From a virus: a stretch of 36,128 bases of DNA. Where the stretch lies: positions 1-36,128 of the IMG/VR virus record IMGVR_UViG_3300032053_018313; one strand, written 5' to 3'. Below are positions 1 through 8,554 of this stretch, in pieces; the stretch's first letter is position 1, and every line of letters begins with the position of its first letter. The notes below the pieces were generated by a model. That model was not told where the DNA came from and ran no database searches. It saw only the letters and a list, made by a program, of their open reading frames with translations. The translations under genes and the position numbers were made by a program.

Positions 1-8
1 CGGGGCGC

Positions 9-1310
9 ATGGGCGATGTCTTGCCGGAGAACACCTACGCTCCCTTTCCCTGGCAGGTCGCGCCCTGGCGTAGCAAGGCCGCGATCCTGCTCCTGACCGG
101 AAGTGCCGGCGGAGGCAAGAGCAGACTCGCCGCGGAAAAGGTCCACGGCTACATGCTCAAGTACCCGCGTGCTCAGGGCCTCATGCTTCGGAAGACGCGC
201 GAAAGCATGACGAACTCCACGGTGCTCTTCTTCGAGCGCGGCATCATCGGGCGTACGCCATTCTGTACGCATGGTCCGAGCAAGAACCGTTTTGAATACA
301 CGAACGGATCCCTCCTCGCCTACGGGGGTATGAAGGACGAAGACCAGCGCGAGAAGATCCGCTCCGTGGGCCAGGCCGGAGGTGTTGACATTGCGTGGAT
401 GGAAGAAGCGGCAGAGTTCACCCGAGCGGACTTCGACGAGCTTCTCGCCCGCATGCGCGGCACCGCGGCCCCATGGCGGCAGATCGTACTATCGACCAAC
501 CCCGATGCCGATACACACTGGATCAACCGCGATCTCATCATTGGTGGTCAGGCGAAGGTCTTCTACTCGTCGGCCAAGGACAACCCCACGAACCCGGCAG
601 ATTACCTCGCGACGCTCGACAAACTCACGGGCGTCCGGCGCGATCGGCTCCGGGATGGCAAGTGGGTCGCCGCCGAGGGGCTTGTGTGGGACAACTACGA
701 CCCTGCAATCCACCTCATCGACCGCTTCCCGATTCCCGCGGAGTGGCGGCGTGTCCGTTCGGTGGACTTTGGCTACACGAATCCGTTCGTCTGCCAGTGG
801 TGGGCGATAGACCCGGATGGGCGGCTGTATCGCTACCGCGAGATCTACCGCTCACAACGGATCGTCGAGGATCATGCAAAGCGCATCGTCGAGCTCAGCA
901 AGGGCGAGGTCATCGAGGCCACGGTGGCAGACCACGATGCCGAAGATCGTGCTACGCTTCAACGCCATGGCATCCCCACGTCACCCGCGCGCAAGGAGAT
1001 CTCCACCGGCGTGCAGGCCGTCGAGCAACGGCTTCGCGTTCAGGGCGACGGTAAGCCGCGACTGTACCTCCTACGCGATTCCCTCGTCGATCGAGACAAG
1101 GCGCTCGAAACGGCCCACTTGCCGACATGCATGGAAGAGGAGATACTGGCCTATGTGTGGCCGAAGGCGGCCGATGGCAAGCCGATCAAGGAGCAGCCGG
1201 TCAAAATGAACGATCACGCTTGCGACGCGATGCGGTACCTTGTGATGCGATTGGAGCAGCGCGGCGGAAAAATCACTTCGCTGTTCGCGGAGGTAGGGCA
1301 TGAAAGATAA
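9..1310 (+). CDS. terL: Terminase large subunit (TerL)
   Basis: ATPase/nuclease that cuts concatemeric phage DNA and pumps it through the portal into the prohead. The Walker A loop GSAGGGKS is at residues 31-38 and the Walker B motif IAWMEE at about 128-133, giving the N-terminal ATPase. The C-terminal RNase H-like nuclease shows the acidic residues expected: D253 in SVDFGY, D308/D310 in VADHD, and D402/D406 in NDHACDA. At 433 residues the length is normal for the PBSX/SPP1 type. The ATG is the first start in the window and lies only eight bases from its edge, so its SD may lie on the other side of the junction. The end overlaps the portal start by 11 bases. Confidence 0.95.
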   Translation: MGDVLPENTYAPFPWQVAPWRSKAAILLLTGSAGGGKSRLAAEKVHGYMLKYPRAQGLMLRKTRESMTNSTVLFFERGIIGRTPFCTHGPSKNRFEYTNGSLLAYGGMKDEDQREKIRSVGQAGGVDIAWMEEAAEFTRADFDELLARMRGTAAPWRQIVLSTNPDADTHWINRDLIIGGQAKVFYSSAKDNPTNPADYLATLDKLTGVRRDRLRDGKWVAAEGLVWDNYDPAIHLIDRFPIPAEWRRVRSVDFGYTNPFVCQWWAIDPDGRLYRYREIYRSQRIVEDHAKRIVELSKGEVIEATVADHDAEDRATLQRHGIPTSPARKEISTGVQAVEQRLRVQGDGKPRLYLLRDSLVDRDKALETAHLPTCMEEEILAYVWPKAADGKPIKEQPVKMNDHACDAMRYLVMRLEQRGGKITSLFAEVGHER

Positions 1311-2892
1311 AACCAATTCCCCTAGCATGGAGTTGCTGCCGCAGGATCTGTTCCCCTTGCCCGCCGGAACGTCCGTGATCAAGGCAGGCAGTCAGAACGA
1401 GCGCCGGACGCGGATGCTCAGGAAGATCAAGGTCTACGAGAACGATTGGAAAGACCTGCTGCTGAACGAACTGATGCGGCAGTTCGTACCCGAGACCGCG
1501 CAGTTCATCAAGCTCATGGCTGACACCTCGCAGAACATTTTCCGTCGCATCATCCGCGAAACCTCCACCGTCTATACGAACGGCGTCGTACGGGAACTTC
1601 TCGGCCCCGATGGCGAGCCACTCGACTTCCCGCTCTATGCCGAACTCACGGACGAATGGAAACTCGACTGGATGATGGCCGAAGCGCAACGCCTGGCGAA
1701 GGCCGGGAGCGTGGCGTTCATCCGCGTCCGCAGCATCCCGGCCGACCAGAAGCTCATGCTCGAACTCATGTCGCCCGACATCGTGCACGTCGAACTGCGG
1801 GACGACAACCCTCTCGAAATGAAGTCGTTCTCCTACCTCGTCGTCGGCTCGGATAATATGGGGAAGGAGATCCGTTACTGGGTCTACTACGACAAGGCCC
1901 GGCGCCTGTTCCTGAATGAAACGGGGCAACTGCTCGAAAAGAATCCATTCAGCGCCGCATCGGAGGACAACGACCAGGTCAACCGTTACGGCGTCATCCC
2001 CGTCATCCCCTACCACGCCGCGGCACCTACGCGCGGATTCTGGCGTGAGAAGCTGAACGAGGACGCCTACGACGCGAACCTGGTCATCGGCGTCTTTCTC
2101 ACTTATCTCGCGTACCTCGTGAAGACGCAGAGCTTCAAGCAAGTCGTTTTCACGAAGGGCGACACAGGAGACACGCTCGACCGGACCCTCCTGAACGCGA
2201 TCAGTGACCCCTCATTCCCGTTTCTGCTACCCCCCGGCGCAAGCGCCGCGACGCTAGATCTCAAGGCACAAGTCGAGCAGATCGACTCCGTGATTCGCGG
2301 CAAGGTCGCGGCGATCGCGAACAACTTCGGTATCAGCAACGAGAATTTCACATTGAGCGGCAACGTGGCGTCTGGCTTCAGCCTTCGGGTGGCCAATCGC
2401 GCACTCGAGGAAATCCGCAGAGCCGACAAGGAAGTCGCGCGAGCGACGGAAGTGCAACTCTTCCAGCTCCTGCGGCTCATGCAAAACATGGACTACCCGG
2501 ACCGCAGGATCCCCGAGGAGGCCGAGCTCGATTGGAACCCTGGGGAGATCGAGTACCCGCCGACCTGGGATGAGGAGGAGAAGCGATGGCGCTTCGAATT
2601 CGAGTTCAACGTTTCGAACGCAGCGGACTACCTATTGCGGGAAGATCCGGATCTCTCGCGCGAGGAAGCGATCGAGAAGATCAAACAGGTCGCCGAGGAG
2701 AACAAGGAGATCAAGCCGAAGCAGCCGCTCACCGATCTGATCTTCGGCAAGCCGGGAGCAAACATGCCGCCGCAGTTCGGCGGAAACGGAGGCGGGAATG
2801 GCATGGGTCGAGAAGGCGCTCAGGCGCCTGGTGGACGAGGAGATGCGACTCCGGTTCAAGGCGGAGGAGCGGGTGGACAAGGCGCTACGTGA
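1300..2892 (+). CDS. Portal protein (SPP1 gp6-like)
   Basis: Forms the dodecameric ring at the unique capsid vertex through which DNA passes. The call rests on the 530-residue length, the position directly after TerL, and an architecture typical of SPP1-type portals: an N-terminal alpha/beta region, a helical stretch around residues 260-290 (IGVFLTYLAYLVKT), and a charged C-terminal crown. The last 37 residues are Gly/Gln-rich and low in complexity. They overlap the next gene out of frame by 95 bases, so the composition there may be set by the second frame. The ATG lies inside the end of TerL, suggesting coupled translation. Confidence 0.88.
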   Translation: MKDKTNSPSMELLPQDLFPLPAGTSVIKAGSQNERRTRMLRKIKVYENDWKDLLLNELMRQFVPETAQFIKLMADTSQNIFRRIIRETSTVYTNGVVRELLGPDGEPLDFPLYAELTDEWKLDWMMAEAQRLAKAGSVAFIRVRSIPADQKLMLELMSPDIVHVELRDDNPLEMKSFSYLVVGSDNMGKEIRYWVYYDKARRLFLNETGQLLEKNPFSAASEDNDQVNRYGVIPVIPYHAAAPTRGFWREKLNEDAYDANLVIGVFLTYLAYLVKTQSFKQVVFTKGDTGDTLDRTLLNAISDPSFPFLLPPGASAATLDLKAQVEQIDSVIRGKVAAIANNFGISNENFTLSGNVASGFSLRVANRALEEIRRADKEVARATEVQLFQLLRLMQNMDYPDRRIPEEAELDWNPGEIEYPPTWDEEEKRWRFEFEFNVSNAADYLLREDPDLSREEAIEKIKQVAEENKEIKPKQPLTDLIFGKPGANMPPQFGGNGGGNGMGREGAQAPGGRGDATPVQGGGAGGQGAT

Positions 2893-3052
2893 TCTGGACA
2901 TGGCCGTCCTTGTACGAATGCCCGGTGAATACGGCAAACGATTCGCGATGACGGTGGCTGAGGGAACCCTCAAAGCCGTGGGCGACCAGGCCATCGAAGC
3001 AGGGAGGCGTTTTGGAAAAGAGATTCGAAGATCTGTCATTCGCCAAACCTGA
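2798..3052 (+). CDS. Small charged helical protein overlapping portal
   Basis: 84 residues, very rich in Arg, Lys and Glu, with a predicted helical N-terminal half (MAWVEKALRRLVDEEMRLRF). No family is recognised. The start is supported by GGAGG at 2788-2792, five bases before the ATG. It overlaps the portal 3-prime end in another frame for 95 bases and runs 41 bases into the next gene. Its place between portal and neck genes suggests a head-assembly role, but this is inference from position only. Confidence 0.55.
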   Translation: MAWVEKALRRLVDEEMRLRFKAEERVDKALRDLDMAVLVRMPGEYGKRFAMTVAEGTLKAVGDQAIEAGRRFGKEIRRSVIRQT

Positions 3053-3458
3053 GGTCTTCCAGAAATCCATTCGCGGACTGCTGATGACGTGTGGTACGCG
3101 AGTGATAGACGGGATCGTTCGGGGCATCGCGGAATCGACGACTCCGACCGGGGGCGCGCAAAAGCGCAACGCCGCGAGCACGATCAGGGCGAAGGGACAT
3201 GATCATCCGCTCGTGGGGGTGGAAGGATTGTTGGGGGATCATGGCACCTACACGAAGGAGTACGGAGAGAGGAGTCACGCGGTAGAGATTCGATTGAAGC
3301 CCGTACGCGCGGACGTGGGGGTGTATGTGCAGAGAAAGGGGTACTACTTCTTCGACTTCACACCGTGGTCTGTTGATCAGATGGACAAACTCGTAGCGCA
3401 GTTTTGCGCGAAGTGGGCCAGGGAGATCACGCTGGACAGGAGCGGTGGTGGACCATAG
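3012..3458 (+). CDS. Virion morphogenesis / tail-completion-like protein
   Basis: 148 residues beginning at a TTG with a strong SD (AGGGAGG at 3001-3007). The segment around residues 35-75 has the pattern of HK97 gp10 or Mu gpG/virion-morphogenesis proteins: a helix ending in a GIxxS-type turn, TPTGGAQKRNAAST, then HPLVGVEGLL. In that family a DHPL..G.L stretch follows a T-G-x-Q region. The C-terminus is beta-rich with aromatic residues (KGYYFFDFTPW). A neck or tail-completion role is the best guess. The position between portal and head-morphogenesis gene is earlier than usual for that role. Confidence 0.45.
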   Translation: MEKRFEDLSFAKPEVFQKSIRGLLMTCGTRVIDGIVRGIAESTTPTGGAQKRNAASTIRAKGHDHPLVGVEGLLGDHGTYTKEYGERSHAVEIRLKPVRADVGVYVQRKGYYFFDFTPWSVDQMDKLVAQFCAKWAREITLDRSGGGP

Positions 3459-3972
3459 CGAACTCGCCTTGCAGAGATTGGCTCTTAGACTCAGGGTGGA
3501 CGCCGAGGAGATCGGGAACCGTCTGGAGTCCGCCGTCAAGAAATTGCTCGCCGGGAACATGGACGAGCGGGGTATCCGGGATTGGCTGTTCCGCGATTAC
3601 GCCGAGGGCGGGCCGATCTTTGGTGGGATGCGGAACTCGATCGTGAACAGCGTGTCCGGCGGAATCGGGATGTTGCAGCAGGGTGGCCTGCGCGACGAAT
3701 ACCCCGATGCGCAATTGTGGACATGGATTGACGTGCAAGATGACAGGGAGTGCGAAGATTGCCAGAACCGCCACGGTGAGACGAAGACGTGGGCTGAGTG
3801 GGAGGCGCTAGGACTTCCGGGCGTTGGGGCGACCAGGTGCCAGTACCGGTGCCGGTGCGAACTCGTGCCAGAGGAGGTCGCCGCGGCAGATCCGGATCTC
3901 GGCCGGCCTATCGTCGTGAAGACAGTCGCGGAGTACAGGATGGAGTATGAGGCGAGTCATCAGGGTGGTTGA
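3448..3972 (+). CDS. Head morphogenesis protein (SPP1 gp7 / Mu F-like)
   Basis: Minor head protein that in related phages joins the procapsid beside the portal. The C-terminal half carries the Mu gpF-type signature: WIDVQDDRECEDCQNRHG followed by a G-[LI]-PGVG stretch and CQYRCRCELVP, with two Cys pairs likely to bind a metal. At about 174 residues it is a short family member, essentially the C-terminal domain. Two GTG codons are in tandem (3445 and 3448). AGGAG at 3438-3442 is better spaced for the second, so I chose that one. Confidence 0.75.
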   Translation: MDHSELALQRLALRLRVDAEEIGNRLESAVKKLLAGNMDERGIRDWLFRDYAEGGPIFGGMRNSIVNSVSGGIGMLQQGGLRDEYPDAQLWTWIDVQDDRECEDCQNRHGETKTWAEWEALGLPGVGATRCQYRCRCELVPEEVAAADPDLGRPIVVKTVAEYRMEYEASHQGG

Positions 3973-4118
3973 CGTGACGCATTTTGAGACGTAGACTCTC
4001 GGTGAAGGTGCTGCCCGGCCTCGGGCTATAAAGCGGAGGGTACGTCGTACGCTCCCGGCATGGTGGAGCCCTCGCGGCAAGACCACCTTTCACACGGGTT
4101 GTGTTGGGAGGTTGTCGA
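3973..4118 (+). promoter_or_regulatory. Multi-hairpin leader before scaffold/capsid genes
   Basis: No convincing gene lies in these 146 bases. They contain three consecutive inverted repeats. The first is GCCCG-gcct-CGGGC at 4013-4026. The second is GGAG/CTCC enclosing GTAC-gtc-GTAC at 4035-4055, with one mismatch. The third is GGTGG/CCACC at 4062-4087, with an inner GCC/GGC pair and a TTT after it. The SD GGAGG follows at 4107-4111. The block could be a weak terminator or processing site, or a leader tuning expression of the scaffold and major capsid genes. The structures are read by eye and no folding energy was computed. Confidence 0.4.
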
Positions 4119-4730
4119 ATGCTGGGCGAGGAACGAGACGTTACCAAGCACATTCATCTCCAGTGGTTCGCGAAAGATGACGAGGCCGGGGCCTCGGCGG
4201 GAGCGAACCAGTCTGCCGGCGAGACGTCGGAGGACAAGGCGGGGGATAGCCGGGGCGATGCCTCTGCGTCAGGCGCAGACGAGAAGGGGGCCGAGCAGGC
4301 ACCCAAGACCGTGAGCGCCGAAGAGCACGCGAAGGTCAAGGCCGAGTACGAGCGTATCCTGGGCATCTTCAAGGAGAAGGAATCCAAGGAAAAGCGGCAG
4401 CGAGACGAAGCGCTGAGGACGAAAGGCGAGTTCGAGAAACTCTACAGCGTCGATCACGCCGATCTCGAAATACTTAGGCCAAGGCTAGAGCGCGTGTCTG
4501 CCGTCGTGCAGGCACTGTTGGACGCGGAGCTGCAAGGGCTACCGAAGGACTTCGACGAGAGTCTGCTCCCCGCGGGCGACGCCGATCAAAAACTCGACTG
4601 GATCACGAAAGCGAAAAAGGCGGGATTGCTCACCGAGAAGACTCCTCAGAAGAAAGCCGGAGATGGTACGCCACCCCAAAGGGGCGCCGCGTCAGAAGGC
4701 CTCATGGCCATCTACAAGAAGCAGCAGTAG
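4119..4730 (+). CDS. Capsid scaffolding protein
   Basis: 203 residues just upstream of the major capsid gene, the usual place for a scaffold. It has an acidic, Ala/Gly/Ser-rich disordered N-terminus, then a long charged helix/coiled coil (EEHAKVKAEYERILGIFKEK and onward), and a basic C-terminal tail ending MAIYKKQQ. That layout is typical of scaffolds, whose basic C-terminus contacts the coat protein. ATG 4119 was chosen over GTG 4101 because GGAGG at 4107-4111 is seven bases before the ATG and would lie inside the gene for the GTG. Confidence 0.75.
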   Translation: MLGEERDVTKHIHLQWFAKDDEAGASAGANQSAGETSEDKAGDSRGDASASGADEKGAEQAPKTVSAEEHAKVKAEYERILGIFKEKESKEKRQRDEALRTKGEFEKLYSVDHADLEILRPRLERVSAVVQALLDAELQGLPKDFDESLLPAGDADQKLDWITKAKKAGLLTEKTPQKKAGDGTPPQRGAASEGLMAIYKKQQ

Positions 4731-4750
4731 GGGACAACGGAGGATAGCGC

Positions 4751-5695
4751 ATGGCAACGAAAGGAACCGTTCTGTCACTGCTCGACTACGCGAAGATGGT
4801 CGGCGGAGGACAGGTCGAACTCGTTGACGCGCTCACCTGTGAGAACGCCGGAATCACCTTCAGGATGCTGCCGCAGCGGCAGATCGTCGGGTGGGTCGAG
4901 AAGTTTGCTCGCACAACGGGCAGGCCGACCGTGGCGTTTCGACAGTTGGGGGAGTACGTCGCGGGCAGCAAGGCCACGAGGATACCCTGGCAGGAAGGTG
5001 TGTTCCTTCTCTCCGGGTGTTCCGAGGTGGACAAGATCAAGGCGGACTCGGACCCGCGAGGACCGAACGTCTACCGCTCAGAAGAGGACGTCGCGTACCT
5101 CGAGGCCATGGGGTACAACGGGAGCGACCAACTCTTCTATGGGTCGCATGACCAGAGCAAGGGGTTCTCTGGGATGCTGAAACGGCTGCCGTTGACTGGC
5201 GCCGGGAGCGACTGCGTCGTGGACTGCGGCAGCGCAGAGACCACGAGCGTCTACGCCTTCAAGCTGGGTCCGAAGCGTTTCATGGGAATCCATGCAGTAG
5301 GCCCGAAGGGTGTTCTCATCGAGGCCAACAACTACGACGCGACGGTGGACAAGGATTCCAGCGGGAATTTCGACGAGGTCTACCGGATGTTCTTCAACGC
5401 CCGCATCGGCGTGGCGCAGTACCACCCGAAGTCCATCGGCCGGCTGGCAAGGGTGAACACCGGGTCCAAGATCACCAACCTCAACATGACCAACCTGTTT
5501 TCCCAGATGGGCTGGAAACCTGACCTGTTGGTGACCACGTGGCTCGGGGCGGGATACCTGAACGATCTCAAGGTCTCAGGTCTTCACATCACCCCCGACA
5601 TGAAGAACTACGATACGGAGGTTGACTGGTATCGTGGCATCCCGGTCGTCGTGGACCCGGCCCTCTCGGATGTCGAATCCGGGAAGACGGTGTAG
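4751..5695 (+). CDS. Major capsid protein (epsilon15 gp7 / BPP-1 Bbp17 type)
   Basis: 314 residues, building the icosahedral shell, presumably with the HK97 fold. It matches the pattern of podovirus epsilon15 gp7 and BPP-1 Bbp17 coat proteins: an N-terminal helix, then RPTVAFRQLGEYVAGSKAT, SEEDVAYLEAMGYNGSDQLFYG, a GFSGMLKRLP stretch, and SVYAFKLGPKRFMGIHAVGPKG. This coat lineage occurs with several tail types, so its presence in a long-tailed phage is not contradictory. The SD GGAGG lies about ten bases upstream of the ATG. The gene sits between scaffold and cement genes. Confidence 0.85.
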   Translation: MATKGTVLSLLDYAKMVGGGQVELVDALTCENAGITFRMLPQRQIVGWVEKFARTTGRPTVAFRQLGEYVAGSKATRIPWQEGVFLLSGCSEVDKIKADSDPRGPNVYRSEEDVAYLEAMGYNGSDQLFYGSHDQSKGFSGMLKRLPLTGAGSDCVVDCGSAETTSVYAFKLGPKRFMGIHAVGPKGVLIEANNYDATVDKDSSGNFDEVYRMFFNARIGVAQYHPKSIGRLARVNTGSKITNLNMTNLFSQMGWKPDLLVTTWLGAGYLNDLKVSGLHITPDMKNYDTEVDWYRGIPVVVDPALSDVESGKTV

Positions 5696-5705
5696 GGAGG
5701 ACGGC

Positions 5706-6245
5706 ATGAACATACTGAAATTCCTTCAGGGGATGGTGAAGCTGGAGCTGAGGCCAGAATTGCTTCAGTACCTCGTGGCCTTCGACGCCCGCAACGTGAT
5801 GCCCATCGACGACGAGTTGATGCTGCATACCTCGCTGGCGATGCCGGCGAGCGGCATCACGGTCACATCGACGAACGTGATCGACCTTGGAGATGACATC
5901 GCCCTGTTCGAGAGTCCGGTGTCGATCTTCATCGACATACCGTCCGGCGCGGAGATGATCTCCGGAGGTGTGCTGCACGTTCTTGTGCAGTCGGCCAGCT
6001 CTGCCGCCGCGGCTACGTCTGTGTGGGACAACCACACCACCAACTCCGCGGATTTCGGCGGGCGGTTGTACGACAAGACATTCGGTGAGCTCAAGGTGGC
6101 GTCCGCCATCTTCGCGGTCGGCGCCAAGAGACTGCAACTGCCGCTCGCAGGTATCGAGCGGTTCGTTCGTCTGCAGTATGCAAGCGAAGGCGCAACCACG
6201 GCCGGTGTCACGATGACAAAGGCGTTCGTCGGCGCGCGGGTGTAA
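5706..6245 (+). CDS. Capsid cement protein (Bbp16-like)
   Basis: 179 residues. The segment TVTSTNVIDLGDD and the following beta-rich domain resemble the Bbp16 family, which stabilises the BPP-1 capsid at interfaces between coat subunits and is encoded next to the coat gene there as well. An N-terminal extension of about 50 residues precedes the family-like core. ATG 5706 was chosen because AGGGAGG lies just upstream at 5694-5700. Longer in-frame starts would run into the capsid gene without an SD. Confidence 0.7.
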   Translation: MNILKFLQGMVKLELRPELLQYLVAFDARNVMPIDDELMLHTSLAMPASGITVTSTNVIDLGDDIALFESPVSIFIDIPSGAEMISGGVLHVLVQSASSAAAATSVWDNHTTNSADFGGRLYDKTFGELKVASAIFAVGAKRLQLPLAGIERFVRLQYASEGATTAGVTMTKAFVGARV

Positions 6246-6249
6246 ACCC

Positions 6250-7134
6250 GTGAAGCAGCAGCTCCAGGTCTCATCTGAGACCGACGCTCTGACGTTCGAG
6301 GTGTGGGACCACAATCGGAGGGTGGTCCCTACCTCGGGCACCATTTCGATCTACCTCGACAACGTCATCGGGGTAACAGGTTCCTCGGCCACGATCGCAT
6401 CGAGCGGAGTCTGCTCGTACACGCCGGGGACGGCGGTGACGGCCGACTATGAGGAGAACGGGCGCGCCGAGTGGACGCTGAACTTCAGCGACGGAACGAC
6501 ACATAGGTACGTTCAACTGTTCGACGTCGTGCAGTTCCCGATTCTCTCACTCATCACCGACGAGGACCTCATCTCAGAATGCTCGGAACTCCAGACGCAG
6601 AAATACATGACGCACGGGATGGCCGACGGTGGTGGATCGAGCGAGGTCATCGACGGGGATCTACGGGAGTACGACGACAATCACTGGAAGGGTGGTACGA
6701 TTGAGATCGTGGCCGGAACGAACACGGGCAATGTGCGTACGGTGAAAGCATCGGTGCGTGATACGGGGTCGATCACGACGACGGCGGCGTTCTCAGCGAG
6801 CATCGACAATACCAGCGAGTATGTTGTCCGTCGAACCTTCCAGCGCGAGATAGATCGCGCCTTCGAAGACATGTGCGCGGATGTGAGCGCGCGAGGCTAC
6901 CGGCCGGCACTCATCGTCAGTTCCGAGGATTTGAAGCCGGCTCATGTTGCTTTGACGCTGTCCAAGGTTTGCCGAAATCTCGCGAAGGACGCAGATGGCG
7001 TCTGGTGGAAACGCGCCGATCTCTACGGGGAGCGGTATAGCTCCACCATGCAGTCCATGAAATGGGAATACGACAGCGATGAGGACAAGGAGCCGGACGT
7101 GGAAGTCTCTGGCCTCGTGAGGCTGCGGCGATGA
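6250..7134 (+). CDS. Head-tail connector/adaptor-like protein with beta domain
   Basis: 294 residues from a GTG start. The N-terminal third looks like a beta-sandwich (EVWDHNRRVVPTSGTISIYL). The middle is a beta-rich insert, and the C-terminal 90 residues are helical (REIDRAFEDMCADVSARGYR, then HVALTLSKVCRNLAK). Such helices are seen in gp6/gp15-type connector proteins that bind under the portal. Position, between capsid genes and the probable tail terminator, supports this. The end overlaps the next gene by four bases (ATGA). Family assignment is inference. Confidence 0.5.
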   Translation: MKQQLQVSSETDALTFEVWDHNRRVVPTSGTISIYLDNVIGVTGSSATIASSGVCSYTPGTAVTADYEENGRAEWTLNFSDGTTHRYVQLFDVVQFPILSLITDEDLISECSELQTQKYMTHGMADGGGSSEVIDGDLREYDDNHWKGGTIEIVAGTNTGNVRTVKASVRDTGSITTTAAFSASIDNTSEYVVRRTFQREIDRAFEDMCADVSARGYRPALIVSSEDLKPAHVALTLSKVCRNLAKDADGVWWKRADLYGERYSSTMQSMKWEYDSDEDKEPDVEVSGLVRLRR

Positions 7135-7508
7135 TCACCACTTTGGCAAACAACATCGAGACCGCGATGAAGGCCGAGGGTTACGTTCTGACCGACAGCG
7201 AAGAGGTGCTCCAGGACAGACGTTACCGAATAGTGGTAGGGGATTTGTCCACGGCGAATATGGTCAGAGGGGGGATGCATAGCGGCATCGTGCGCGTGGA
7301 TCGGACCATCGAGATACGTGTGCAGTACATGAGCGATCAGAAATCCAACAGACGACAGGTGGCGATCGCGGAGGGTCAGGAGGAAGTCGTACTGGCTCTG
7401 AATGCGATTGCTACCCAGGCCGGCAGATTCGATTCGGCCACGGTAGAAGAGGCGGCGGGTGGAGTCATCTCCATCATCCGTTTCGTCTTCCCCGGCCAGG
7501 TTCAATAG
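7131..7508 (+). CDS. Putative tail terminator / neck protein
   Basis: 125 residues with an alpha/beta pattern: N-terminal helix (LANNIETAMKAEG), beta strands (RYRIVVGDLS, RTIEIRVQYM), a long middle helix and a final strand (SIIRFVFPG). This order fits tail-terminator proteins such as lambda gpU or SPP1 gp17, which cap the tail tube and bind the connector. It lies immediately upstream of the tail tube gene, where that protein is normally encoded. No diagnostic motif is visible. Confidence 0.5.
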   Translation: MITTLANNIETAMKAEGYVLTDSEEVLQDRRYRIVVGDLSTANMVRGGMHSGIVRVDRTIEIRVQYMSDQKSNRRQVAIAEGQEEVVLALNAIATQAGRFDSATVEEAAGGVISIIRFVFPGQVQ

Positions 7509-7517
7509 GAGGGCGAC

Positions 7518-8543
7518 ATGGCAGCTTCTAGCGAGAGCTATCCCGGACGAAACATGTACATCGGCTTCGGTATCCAATCGGCAATTGGCTCGAGCGCCAC
7601 GGTGTACACGTTTGCGCAGCCGAGCGAGGTGACGGGTGGACTCGAAGAGTTCGCCATGATCGACTCGAACCGGCGGTTGAACACGCGATTCAAGGGAACC
7701 GGCTACGTGGGCACGAAACAAGTGCCGATCGGCTTCACCCTCGAGGCGAACGCCGGGAACATGGGCCGACTCATGAAACTCATTTTTGGGGCCGAGGTCG
7801 CAAGTTCGGTTGTCACCAGCGCCTATGGTCGGCACAAGTTCTACCCCGCGGAGGAGCTGAAGTACGGCACGATCCTGCTCTATGCCGCCGGCGTCGCGGA
7901 CGAAACCGGAATCGACAAGATCATCCGCGTCAAAGACTGGAAATGCACGAAGGCCACGATCAAGGGTGGCGTCGATGACATTGTGACAATTGCCGTAGAG
8001 GGCATCGGCACCAGCCGAGACGCGGTATATCCGTCGAGCTACACGGTGAGTTTCACATCCACGCAGCCGTTCTTTTTGAACAGTGCCGTGGGTACCGGAC
8101 TGCTCAAGATCGGCACCGGTACGGCGTCGAGCGAATACGACGAGGCGCGAAGTTTCTCGATGGACGTGGAAAACGGCGTCAAGGCGGATCATCGAATCCA
8201 CGGGTCCAATAGTGCCCTGGCAATCCGCGAAGGCGATTCTGGAATCACCGGATCAATGGGCGGGGTGTTCAACGGGGTGTCCTTTGCGGAGATCAACAAC
8301 TTCCAGGCCGGAACAGCACGGGCCTTACAGCTCACGATCACGAGTACGGAAATCCTGGCGACCTCCGAGACGTTCGACATGATCATCGACATCGCCAGCG
8401 CGAAGTACACCGGCGGGAATCCGAGCTGGGACGCCGACGAGATCACGGTAGAACTGCCCTACACGGCGGAACTGGCGAGTTCGCAGTCCGTCACGGTGAC
8501 GATCCTGAACGCGGTCACGAGCGAGTACACCTACAGCGTGTAA
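7518..8543 (+). CDS. Tail tube (major tail) protein
   Basis: 341 residues, almost wholly beta-strand in pattern, Ser/Thr/Gly-rich, between tail terminator and tail chaperone genes. The N-terminus (SYPGRNMYIGFGIQSAIGSS) and the repeated GTG-type strand/turn segments are typical of phage tail tube proteins that stack as hexamers. The C-terminal part (about residue 250 onward) reads as a further beta domain that could project from the tube. The SD GGAGG precedes the ATG by six bases. Confidence 0.8.
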   Translation: MAASSESYPGRNMYIGFGIQSAIGSSATVYTFAQPSEVTGGLEEFAMIDSNRRLNTRFKGTGYVGTKQVPIGFTLEANAGNMGRLMKLIFGAEVASSVVTSAYGRHKFYPAEELKYGTILLYAAGVADETGIDKIIRVKDWKCTKATIKGGVDDIVTIAVEGIGTSRDAVYPSSYTVSFTSTQPFFLNSAVGTGLLKIGTGTASSEYDEARSFSMDVENGVKADHRIHGSNSALAIREGDSGITGSMGGVFNGVSFAEINNFQAGTARALQLTITSTEILATSETFDMIIDIASAKYTGGNPSWDADEITVELPYTAELASSQSVTVTILNAVTSEYTYSV

Positions 8544-8554
8544 GGAGGCGCAAG

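Noticed and set aside
1273-2142. 289-codon minus-strand frame
   Set aside because: It is antisense to terminase and portal, with composition typical of a reverse shadow in G+C-rich DNA.
4013-4090. Intrinsic terminator before the scaffold gene
   Set aside because: Hairpins are present but the T run is only three bases, so I list it as a leader and not as a terminator.
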